Source: Lentisphaeria bacterium UBA1829 (GTDB taxonomy: Bacteria; Verrucomicrobiota; Lentisphaeria; Victivallales; UBA1829). Taken from it: a stretch of 12,655 bases of DNA. A program made the translations under genes and the position numbers. Below, piece by piece: positions 6,528-12,655 of the stretch (within the stretch, counting starts at the first letter, position 1; each line of letters begins with the position of its first letter). A model generated the notes under the pieces. The model did no database searches. It was given only the letters and a program-made list of their open reading frames with translations, and had not been told where the DNA came from. The stretch spans positions 2,607 to 15,261 of the forward strand of contig DDJH01000151.1 in the NCBI GenBank assembly GCA_002338895.1, written 5' to 3'.

Positions 6528-7610
6528 TTACACCTCCGGCGGCAGTGCCGCCACCACTTCCATCGTATGAGAATGCCTTGGTCGGAAACGGATCTCCTCC
6601 GATGCGGCGGGGATCAGGATCCGGTCGTACTGTTTCAGTTCGCAGGATTCCCCTCCTGCTTCGAGTGTGCCGGAGCCCTGCGTCACAATCAGAACGCGGA
6701 ATCCCTTCTGGCGGACCGCGGCATCTCCATGCACAACGATCCTTTCCGCCCGGAAGCAGTTCGTGCTGCGACGATCGAACAGCGATTCGCGTTCCGCCGC
6801 TCCTTCGACGGGGAGCGGAAGCGGATGAACAAACTGATTGTTCCGGATGGCCTCCGCCGATCGTTTCTGAAAGTCGAACATCGAGATGGCAAAGTCGATC
6901 CCGCGATTCATGAACCGGGCTGCTTCCGGAAGGAGACAGCCGCCGCGTTCAAATTCGATGCGGACCGCGAAATCGGTCGGCTCCATCAGCTCGATCATGA
7001 AAACCCCTTCGCCGATTGCATGGGGGAATCCGCCGGGGACGTAGAAGGCATCGCCCGGACGAACGGGAATCTTTTCAAAGCAAGCGAGCATGGCGGCAAT
7101 ATCCTGTTCTTCGATCATGCGCCGGAACTCTTCCGGTGCGGGCGGATTCTGAAAACCGAGATAGATATAGCCTTCGCATCCCGGCCGGATTCCCAGAATG
7201 TAATATCCTTCACTCTTGCCGGATGGGCTGTTCAGAAATTTCTGTGCAAACGCAACGGTCGGGTGACACTGGAGATGGAGGCGGATGGAGGAATCCAGAA
7301 ACTTCAGCAGGAAGGCGGTCTGTTTTCCATATTTTTTCCGGTGTTCTTCTCCGAGAATCCCGTCCGGGAACGCATCCAGAAGCCGGGGGAGAGGAACCGT
7401 TTCTCCGGTTTGCAGCAGAACCGAGGAGATTCCCTCCCGGATGCTCTCTCGTCCGACATTGCTGGCCAGAGTCGTGGAAAGAATCCAGTCCTCCGGGAAG
7501 TGCGAATCCTCCGGAGCGGCTTTCCCTTCAATCGCATCCAGATTCCGTCCGCCCAGATACGTGCGCCAGACACGGTTGGGAGCCAGTTTGTAAAAGGGAG
7601 CCGTTTTCAT
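6528..7610 (-). CDS. Class I mannose-6-phosphate isomerase family protein (cupin, zinc-dependent)
   Basis: A 360-residue protein of the type I phosphomannose isomerase family, which interconverts mannose 6-phosphate and fructose 6-phosphate in the cytoplasm. The expected zinc ligands are present: Q114 and H116 in LHLQCHPT, E134 in GKSEGYYILG and H197 in YVPGGFPHAIGEG. R217 in AVRIEF matches the usual active-site arginine region. A second cupin-like domain covers about 290-358 (LIVTQGSGTLEAGGES). It is somewhat longer than the Bacillus-type ManA proteins it most resembles. I chose the ATG at 7610 over 7739, because it has AAAGGAG at 7621-7627 and forms an ATGA overlap with the GH42 stop; the extra 43 residues of the longer form are arginine-rich and look like read-through of the neighbour. 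In an operon with GH42 and an esterase it may act on a related sugar rather than on mannose 6-phosphate itself. Confidence 0.88.
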   Translation of the reverse strand: MKTAPFYKLAPNRVWRTYLGGRNLDAIEGKAAPEDSHFPEDWILSTTLASNVGRESIREGISSVLLQTGETVPLPRLLDAFPDGILGEEHRKKYGKQTAFLLKFLDSSIRLHLQCHPTVAFAQKFLNSPSGKSEGYYILGIRPGCEGYIYLGFQNPPAPEEFRRMIEEQDIAAMLACFEKIPVRPGDAFYVPGGFPHAIGEGVFMIELMEPTDFAVRIEFERGGCLLPEAARFMNRGIDFAISMFDFQKRSAEAIRNNQFVHPLPLPVEGAAERESLFDRRSTNCFRAERIVVHGDAAVRQKGFRVLIVTQGSGTLEAGGESCELKQYDRILIPAASEEIRFRPRHSHTMEVVAALPPEV

Positions 7611-9616
7611 CCGTCTGTTTCTCCTTTCAGACGAAGAATCGTGTGGCGTGCTCCGGTCAGGACCAGTTTTCCATCCTTCCGGACAAGCGATCCGGATCCG
7701 AAGATCTTTTCCGCATCCCGCCCGGTTTGCAGGATGCACTCCGCAAGGCCTTCCTCATTGTTGACAAGAAGGTATTCACCGGCGCCGCCGATTGCATGGA
7801 GAACGGGAACGCCGGCTTTCAGCGGAGCGGGATCCTGCGGAAGACAGGACCAGAACGCATCGGCACAGGCCCGTCGGCTGTGGAGAAAACGATCGTTCCA
7901 GAGAGCCGAGGCAAAATAGAAAACGGCGCCGTTTCCGCAGTTCTTTTTCAGCGCGAGCGGAAGGCCGGAATCGCTGCGAAGAAGGACTTCCATTGTGTCG
8001 GAAAGAATCTCAAGTTCCTGAATTTCAATGGGTTCTCCATGAAAGGAGTCCTGAACATGATCGGTCTGGCGGAGCGGGAGCAGGGGGGCGAGTGGACCGC
8101 CGGGAACGTGTTTTGCAAGGCGTCCTTCCGGAGAGATGTCTCCACACGGCCAGTTGGCGACCAGAGTGCCGCCCGCTTCGACAAAACGGATCAGAGCATC
8201 CGCAAGTCTCTGATCCATAACAAGTTGATATGGAAGAAACAGAAGGCGGATCCCATCCAGTCCGTTTTCGAGCAGAATCTGTTCCGGCGTGCAGACGGCA
8301 AGGGGCACGTTCCGTTCCGCGGCACTCATGGCAAGGCCGAATCGGGCCTGCGCACACTGATCGTCACCGATGATTCCCCGGATTCGATTGTTGGCCGCCT
8401 TGACCGTGAAATTGGAAATCCGATCGTACAGAAGCGCCGCGTGTTTGACCGGAGTGAGCGAAGTCAGATCGGGATGCTCCGCCAGCAGATGACTGAATTC
8501 GGCAACCGCGCGTGCCCGCTTGCTGAAACTGCCGTCGGCCAGGACCAGACCGCGTCCGCCGATCTGAAATCCCGCCCGGAACGGTTCCCATTTCCAGTAG
8601 AGGGTTCCGCGGGAGCCTTCAAAGAGGGATTCCAGATTCCAGTCGAGCAGTTCATCCGGTGCAACCCGTTCCGCAGTAAAGATTTCCGAATAGCAGTGAC
8701 TCTGCATTTCGGAGATCAGGAACTTGCCGTTTCCGGCGGAGAAGGCGCCGGCGAAGGTGAGGCGTCGCAGCCAGGATTCGTTGACCTTGAGGAGTCTGCC
8801 GCCGGTTTTCGGATAGAAGGAGAGTCCGAACAGATCAATCTGGCGGGCGAGTTTCCAGTCGTCGGTTCCCCGGTCGAATTCGCTCCAGACGGCGTTGCTC
8901 ATGACATTGTCGGCAAGGACGGGGTGATCGGGATCGGTCTCCCGGACGATTCCGACCCATTCCGCGGCGATTGCGGCTAGATTGTCGGTCCGGAACTCCT
9001 CCCAGTCGCAGTCGGACGCGATGGACCCCCAGGTGATCGGATCCAGACGGATCTGCTCAAAGGCGGTATAGCTCTTTTTCCAGATGGTGTTCAGCTTGGC
9101 GATGGTGACGTATTTCCGCTTCAGAAAATGCTGAAATTCGCGCAGCGTGAACGGATCGTGGGACTTGAAATGGGTCTCGTTCCAGACATCCCATGCAAGA
9201 AGCGCGGGAAAACTCCGGAATTCGGCGACCGTTTCCCGGAGAAAATCGTGCAGAATCTGTTTGACTTCCGGATGATTGTAGTTGCTCTCGCCGAGTCCGT
9301 TCTGCATCCGGGCCGCACTTCCGTCCGGATGGGTGACGGCATATTCGTCCTTCCAGTCGCAGTCCGGGAGGTATTCCAGATCGGCGACCTGTCCGGTGAG
9401 TTCCACAATCACGCGGAGTCCGACTTCCTCCGCGCACTTCAGAACCGTTTTCTGTATGTCGTAATTCCGCTTTCCTTCCCGGTAGAAGCAGGGCGGCCAG
9501 ATGACCGCGGTGTTCAGTCCGAGACTTCGCAGATCGGAACATTTCCGTGCGATTCCGCTCCGAGTTTCATCCTCTTCCAGCAGCAGAACGGCACCGTGAA
9601 GGAACTTTTCTTTCAT
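7607..9616 (-). CDS. Beta-galactosidase-like glycoside hydrolase, family GH42
   Basis: A 669-residue protein with the usual GH42 length and layout. It has a TIM barrel at about 1-380, a trimerisation (flavodoxin/GATase-like) domain at about 388-595 with VKHAALLYD and LADALIRFVEAGGTLVANWP, and a short beta domain at the end. The acid/base is E147 in LLAWDVWNETH and the nucleophile is E303 in GKFLISEMQSH. TLYWKWEPFRAG (338-349) fits the family strand after the nucleophile. The N-terminus is odd: the YYPEQW-type opening common in GH42 is replaced by HGAVLLLEEDETRSG, so the exact substrate may differ from lactose-like galactosides. There is no signal peptide, so it acts on imported oligosaccharides. 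The ATG at 9616 overlaps the upstream stop as ATGA with GGAGA at 9621-9625; the stop overlaps the next start the same way. Confidence 0.9.
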   Translation of the reverse strand: MKEKFLHGAVLLLEEDETRSGIARKCSDLRSLGLNTAVIWPPCFYREGKRNYDIQKTVLKCAEEVGLRVIVELTGQVADLEYLPDCDWKDEYAVTHPDGSAARMQNGLGESNYNHPEVKQILHDFLRETVAEFRSFPALLAWDVWNETHFKSHDPFTLREFQHFLKRKYVTIAKLNTIWKKSYTAFEQIRLDPITWGSIASDCDWEEFRTDNLAAIAAEWVGIVRETDPDHPVLADNVMSNAVWSEFDRGTDDWKLARQIDLFGLSFYPKTGGRLLKVNESWLRRLTFAGAFSAGNGKFLISEMQSHCYSEIFTAERVAPDELLDWNLESLFEGSRGTLYWKWEPFRAGFQIGGRGLVLADGSFSKRARAVAEFSHLLAEHPDLTSLTPVKHAALLYDRISNFTVKAANNRIRGIIGDDQCAQARFGLAMSAAERNVPLAVCTPEQILLENGLDGIRLLFLPYQLVMDQRLADALIRFVEAGGTLVANWPCGDISPEGRLAKHVPGGPLAPLLPLRQTDHVQDSFHGEPIEIQELEILSDTMEVLLRSDSGLPLALKKNCGNGAVFYFASALWNDRFLHSRRACADAFWSCLPQDPAPLKAGVPVLHAIGGAGEYLLVNNEEGLAECILQTGRDAEKIFGSGSLVRKDGKLVLTGARHTILRLKGETDG

Positions 9617-11265
9617 GATATCTCCAGTGCAAATGAATAGTTCAACGGAGCGTCCGGCCGGAAACAGTATGCGCGCACTTTGGTTTCGCTCTGGTAGACC
9701 GAAGGAGCCAGAAGCGTGTCGATTTCCCGGATCGGCGGACGGGAGAACTGCACGACCCGCTTCAAGGACCGCACCGTCGGCTCACAGAGATGAATCCGTA
9801 TTTCCGAATCTTTCGGGGGACGGCCTTCAAAGTCAAACGAAAACTCCAGACGCCCCGGATGACAGACCATCCGGCTTCGGAAGCACAGATCGCACGCCTG
9901 CGAATACTCCTTTGGTCTGCAATAGTGGAACACCTGTTCCACGGTGTTGCCCCGGAGGGAGAATTGTGGATCCAGATTGCGCGGAACCAGCCGATTTCCA
10001 TTTTCCGCCTGCAGAATCGGAAGGAAGGGAATGACCACGCCCGTATACGGTGTCGGAAGCAGATGGCCGAAGTAGGGCAGGGGCATGAACTTGATGCTGA
10101 CATCCACTTCCACATCGTTTTCCTGTGTGATGCGGTTGTGCCAGAAGAACATGTTCTTTGTGATCCGGTTTCCCGCCGGAAGAATGTAGTGAACGCCGGT
10201 GCGGTGGTCGTTGGCGCAGAGAATCGCCGGTCCGGGAAGGATTCGGACATAATCCTCCCTTTCGGAAGGAAGGACGGAGCTTTCTTCCGCGTGCTCTCCG
10301 GAAGCGAAACGAAGCGCCATGGCAAGTCCGTAGATTCCATAGCCCTGCGCCTGGACGTGGGTGGTGTATTCATCCCAGATTCCGGTATCGAAGGCTTTGT
10401 CGCGTCCGATTTTCCCGTCGGCGCGGATTCCGGTTTTGAGGAAAAAGCGGAACAGATGCTGAGCCGCCGCATCGCCGGAGGTGGTGAGGTTCCTGGTTTG
10501 TGCGAATTCCCAGAGAAAGATCTTTTTGACTTCCGCTTCTCCGCGCAGGGAACGGCCCCATTTGGCGTATTCGCCGTCGGCATCAATCAGCGCGAGGTTC
10601 GAATCGCAGAACTCCTTCAGGATCCGGAAGATCCGGTCATGAAAGGGGGAGTTCCACTGATGGATTTCATCGTAATGGAGGAGAAGCCCGATGATTTCCG
10701 CACTGTATGCGTCGATGCGTTTGTCGCGGGAATCGCCGCGTCCGTCGTCGTCATTGAAGAATCCGTTTCCGAGGTAGCCCGCGAGCATGAATTCCACGCA
10801 TTCGGACGGATCGACGCTGTGCGTTTCGCAGAACCCGTGGCGGATCCGGAGAAGATCAATGACCGCCGCGGCAACCCGGTAGTTGCGCGAGGCGGCAAGA
10901 AGATAGCTCATGTCGATCTGGCGGAAGAAGTGCGCAATCTCGCTCCACTCGGATTCGGAAAAGAGTGTCCGGAACTTCTCCCCGGCGAATTCCAGAGAAA
11001 GAAGGAGAGCGAAGGTAGTCCACGCGCTCTTGACGTCATCGACCCGGACGCTTGCGAGAGTCCATCTCCGGCAGAGATCCTTCAGATCGGCATGGCCGAT
11101 GCTCCATCCCTCCTCCATGCCGCGGATGATTCCGCCGAGCACGAGCCAGCCGGAGTCCTTTGTGTCGATCTCTCCCTCCACGATCATGCGTCCCGACGAA
11201 TCGGTGTGTTTTGCGGCGAAAAGGAGTGCCCGGTCGAGCTCGTTCCGGTAAATCTGGCGGTTCAT
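9613..11265 (-). CDS. DUF2264-like protein, predicted alpha/alpha-barrel followed by beta domain
   Basis: A 550-residue protein without signal peptide. Residues about 1-330 are helical with repeated pairs of helices, as in an (alpha/alpha) toroid. Patterns recall the DUF2264 family: NYRVAAAVIDLLRIRHGF (128-145), GNGFFNDDDGRGD (166-178), a following aromatic/Asp-rich helix, and WGRSLRGEAEV (236-246) matching the family GRSLxxR segment. Residues about 340-550 are rich in beta strands and end in LNYSFALEIS. Similar two-part folds occur in polysaccharide lyases and unsaturated glycoside hydrolases, so a carbohydrate-active role is plausible; no catalytic residues can be named with confidence. I chose the ATG at 11265, which overlaps the esterase stop as ATGA and has GGAGA at 11275-11279, over 11439, which would overlap the esterase by 178 bp. 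The second junction, to GH42, is also ATGA. Confidence 0.72.
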   Translation of the reverse strand: MNRQIYRNELDRALLFAAKHTDSSGRMIVEGEIDTKDSGWLVLGGIIRGMEEGWSIGHADLKDLCRRWTLASVRVDDVKSAWTTFALLLSLEFAGEKFRTLFSESEWSEIAHFFRQIDMSYLLAASRNYRVAAAVIDLLRIRHGFCETHSVDPSECVEFMLAGYLGNGFFNDDDGRGDSRDKRIDAYSAEIIGLLLHYDEIHQWNSPFHDRIFRILKEFCDSNLALIDADGEYAKWGRSLRGEAEVKKIFLWEFAQTRNLTTSGDAAAQHLFRFFLKTGIRADGKIGRDKAFDTGIWDEYTTHVQAQGYGIYGLAMALRFASGEHAEESSVLPSEREDYVRILPGPAILCANDHRTGVHYILPAGNRITKNMFFWHNRITQENDVEVDVSIKFMPLPYFGHLLPTPYTGVVIPFLPILQAENGNRLVPRNLDPQFSLRGNTVEQVFHYCRPKEYSQACDLCFRSRMVCHPGRLEFSFDFEGRPPKDSEIRIHLCEPTVRSLKRVVQFSRPPIREIDTLLAPSVYQSETKVRAYCFRPDAPLNYSFALEIS

Positions 11266-12293
11266 TTCAGGATCTCTCCGATCGTCTGAGCGAGGGCATC
11301 TGCGTAGAGCTTCATGCCCAGGTCGTTCGGATGGACAAGATCGGTGTAGCTGTCGGACCATTCGTCGCCAAGAATCCGGAGTCCGTCGAGGAAATGAAAT
11401 CCGGTTTTCCGATGTGCCTCTGTCCGGCGGGTTCTCCATTCGGAGGCCGGGTCCTCATTGGGGATCCGGAGATGGGAAACACTCAGAATCGGAGTTTCCG
11501 GGTGGGTGCTGTGAAGAATCCGGCAGAATTCCGGAAGGGTCTGTTCTAGTTTTTCCGGCGAAACGTTCGCATCGTAGGCAAGAACGTAGATCCGGGGATT
11601 CTGAACTTTTGCAAGTTCTTCCGCGACAATGCTTTCTCCTTGTCCGCTTCCGGAAAATCCGAAATTCAGCAGCGGCATTCCCAGTTTGCGGGAAAGAAGA
11701 TTTCCCACCGCCGTTCCGGGACGGGACGCGCAGCAGCCCTGTTCAATGGAAGTTCCGTAAAGAAGAATGGGACGCGGATCGATACCGGTGCTTTCCGGTT
11801 CACAGCGGGCCCCGTCGGAGAGCGCAATCCCGAACTCCTCCACTTCCGCATACAGGGGAAAGTGAAGGCGGTAACTGTGCATGGCTCCATCCCCCTCCGT
11901 CTGAAGAGTGGTGGTATAGGAATGGACGGGGAAGCCGACCTCGTCGAAATTCAGTCGGGAGAGCCCGTGAAAACGTCCGTCTTTATACAGATCGAATCCG
12001 ATTCTTCCATAACACATGATGTCCGCGGAGTTGTTGACAACCCGAACGCGAGTCCGAATCCGGATTTGAGCGCTGTCTGTCCGGAAACAGAGCACGCCGC
12101 CGCTGGACTGGCGCGCATAGGTTTGAACTCCGGGCGGCAGCTTTTCCGAGATCTTCATTCGGTGAAACGGTTCTCCGGCGGAGCGGAAGGCAAATCCTTC
12201 CAGGTGGAAATGCGGATCATCCGCTCCGAGATACTGTTCTCCCTCTCTTTCCTCTTCCGCTTTGACAGCCATGTAGCGATCGTATTTTCCCAT
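11262..12293 (-). CDS. SGNH/GDSL esterase with N-terminal GxDLY domain
   Basis: A 343-residue protein without signal peptide. The N-terminal part contains the GFDLY motif (99-103) that defines the GxDLY domain found ahead of SGNH hydrolases. The C-terminal part is an SGNH esterase. The nucleophile is S182 in LLYGTSIEQG (GTS replaces GDS), block II is NFGFSGSGQGE, block III is AYDAN with N243, and the Asp-His pair is D318/H321 in YTDLVHPNDLG. Relatives are carbohydrate esterases that remove acetyl or other acyl groups from sugars. I chose the ATG at 12293, which has AGGGAG at 12303-12308 9 bp upstream; an in-frame ATG at 12452 would begin upstream of the predicted promoter. It is the first gene of the unit 2 operon, so deacylation of an imported oligosaccharide may be an early step (inference). 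Confidence 0.87.
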   Translation of the reverse strand: MGKYDRYMAVKAEEEREGEQYLGADDPHFHLEGFAFRSAGEPFHRMKISEKLPPGVQTYARQSSGGVLCFRTDSAQIRIRTRVRVVNNSADIMCYGRIGFDLYKDGRFHGLSRLNFDEVGFPVHSYTTTLQTEGDGAMHSYRLHFPLYAEVEEFGIALSDGARCEPESTGIDPRPILLYGTSIEQGCCASRPGTAVGNLLSRKLGMPLLNFGFSGSGQGESIVAEELAKVQNPRIYVLAYDANVSPEKLEQTLPEFCRILHSTHPETPILSVSHLRIPNEDPASEWRTRRTEAHRKTGFHFLDGLRILGDEWSDSYTDLVHPNDLGMKLYADALAQTIGEILK

Positions 12294-12327
12294 AGAGTGA
12301 TTCTCCCTGTTTCCTGCTTTCTTCTGT

Positions 12328-12356
12328 AATGTTGCCCGAAAATGGAAAAAAGTCAA
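12328..12356 (-). promoter_or_regulatory. Candidate promoter of the unit 2 operon
   Basis: On the - strand TTGACT (12356-12351) is followed after 17 bp by AACATT (12333-12328). The -35 is near consensus, but the -10 matches only three of six positions. Transcription would start near 12321, about 28 nt before the esterase ATG. A weak half suggests dependence on an activator, but the call is tentative. Confidence 0.35.
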
Positions 12357-12380
12357 TGATGAAACAGAGAATCCTTTTGT

Positions 12381-12394
12381 TATTTTGGAGAAAA
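12381..12394. promoter_or_regulatory. Possible regulator-binding motif, copy 2 (TATTTTGGAGAAAA)
   Basis: This is nearly identical (13 of 14) to TATTTTGGAAAAAA at 4584-4597 in the other divergent regulator region. It lies 24 bp upstream of the candidate unit 2 operon -35. The spacing to promoters is not the same in the two regions, which weakens the case for a shared operator. Confidence 0.22.
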
Positions 12395-12488
12395 CGGAAT
12401 CATTTTCATCCTTTGCTCTTCCGGGGATCCCGGTCGGGAATAAGCGGGACAATCAACGCTTTTCCTGTTCAAATCGCTTTCTTTTTTC

Positions 12489-12516
12489 TTGAATTTTCCG
12501 CAACCTGCGGTATGCT
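12489..12516 (+). promoter_or_regulatory. Candidate promoter of the right-edge AraC-type gene
   Basis: TTGAAT at 12489-12494 and TATGCT at 12511-12516 are separated by 16 bp. The expected start near 12523 leaves about a 24-nt leader before the ATG at 12547, the same as for the regulator of unit 1. GGGAG at 12529-12533 is the best ribosome-binding candidate but sits 13 bp from the ATG, slightly far. Confidence 0.45.
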
Positions 12517-12546
12517 ATCGGAAAGAGCGGGAGTTTTGGTGTTTTC

Positions 12547-12655
12547 ATGAAAAAACCGGTTTTAAAATTTTGTTCCCACGATGTGAATCAGGCGCTTGTC
12601 GATCGTCTGCACGCCCACCCGTATTGGCAGATGGAGTATATCGCCGGCAAGTCGT
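12547..12655 (+). CDS. N-terminus of a probable AraC-family regulator, cut by window edge
   Basis: Thirty-six codons are visible from the ATG at 12547, with no stop before the edge. The segment HAHPYWQMEYIAGKS resembles the start of a cupin sensor domain in AraC-family regulators (an aromatic/His-rich strand followed by a hydrophobic strand and a small glycine-containing turn). The DNA-binding domain would lie beyond the window, so the assignment rests on this short match and on context: it is divergent from the unit 2 operon exactly as the complete AraC gene is divergent from the unit 1 operon. Confidence 0.6.
   Translation, partial: MKKPVLKFCSHDVNQALVDRLHAHPYWQMEYIAGKS

Noticed and set aside
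7016..8980. A 654-codon open frame on the + strand
   Set aside because: It lies antisense to the GH42 and mannose-6-phosphate isomerase genes. Codon bias of the real genes (few TTA, CTA and TCA codons) leaves long stop-free antisense frames. No ribosome-binding site or domain was seen.
9790..11289. A 499-codon open frame on the + strand
   Set aside because: Antisense shadow of the DUF2264-like gene, whose own start and stop are fixed by ATGA overlaps with its neighbours.
11262..12452. A longer esterase start at 12452
   Set aside because: The extra 53 residues would begin upstream of the predicted promoter, lack a ribosome-binding site and resemble no domain. The ATG at 12293 has AGGGAG at proper spacing.
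1..12655. Very frequent TTCCGG/CGGAAA-type words across the window
   Set aside because: They follow from preferred codons in the - strand genes (GGA, GAA, TCC, CGG, CCG, TTC, AAA). I saw no regular spacing or extended consensus that would mark an uptake or repeat sequence.
1..12655. Signs of a mobile element, CRISPR array, tRNA or rRNA
   Set aside because: No transposase or integrase frames, terminal inverted repeats, regularly spaced repeats or RNA-gene segments were recognised by eye on either strand.

Overview
The window looks like a carbohydrate-utilisation region of a Lentisphaerota-type bacterium (Victivallis-like; inferred). The main clue is the gene at 3786-4538. It encodes a short prepilin-like protein with an [10 protein letters not shown]-terminus preceded by Arg instead of the usual Gly. 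Such proteins are strongly expanded in Lentisphaerota and Planctomycetota and often sit beside AraC-type regulators and glycoside hydrolases, as here. No rRNA, tRNA, mobile element, CRISPR array or phage gene was seen.

Layout: there are two regulatory units, each an AraC-family regulator on the + strand divergent from a tightly packed operon on the - strand. Unit 1 (1-5592) has the regulator at 4660-5592. Its operon reads leftward: prepilin-like protein (4538-3786), xylose-isomerase-like TIM-barrel sugar isomerase/epimerase (3759-2779), secreted protein with two beta-sandwich domains (2774-1893), and a secreted clan GH-A glycoside hydrolase (1891 to beyond the left edge). Unit 2 (5605-12655) has a regulator starting at 12547 and cut by the right edge. 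Its operon reads leftward: SGNH esterase with GxDLY domain (12293-11262), DUF2264-like alpha/alpha-barrel protein (11265-9613), GH42-type beta-galactosidase (9616-7607), class I mannose-6-phosphate isomerase (7610-6528) and nitrilase-superfamily amidohydrolase (6525-5605). The two units converge at 5592/5605 with a 12-bp gap.

Coupling: in unit 2 the first three junctions are ATGA stop/start overlaps and the fourth is a 2-bp gap. In unit 1 the last two junctions are 4 bp and 1 bp. No stretch without a gene exceeds 300 bp. The two intergenic control regions are 4539-4659 and 12294-12546, and each holds candidate back-to-back promoters.

Working model (inference): the two secreted proteins of unit 1 cut or bind a glycan outside the cytoplasm, and the isomerase processes a product inside. 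The unit 2 enzymes all lack signal peptides. They would deacylate, debranch and isomerise imported oligosaccharides, with the nitrilase acting on an amide or nitrile substituent. No transporter is present in the window. The substrate cannot be read from the sequence.
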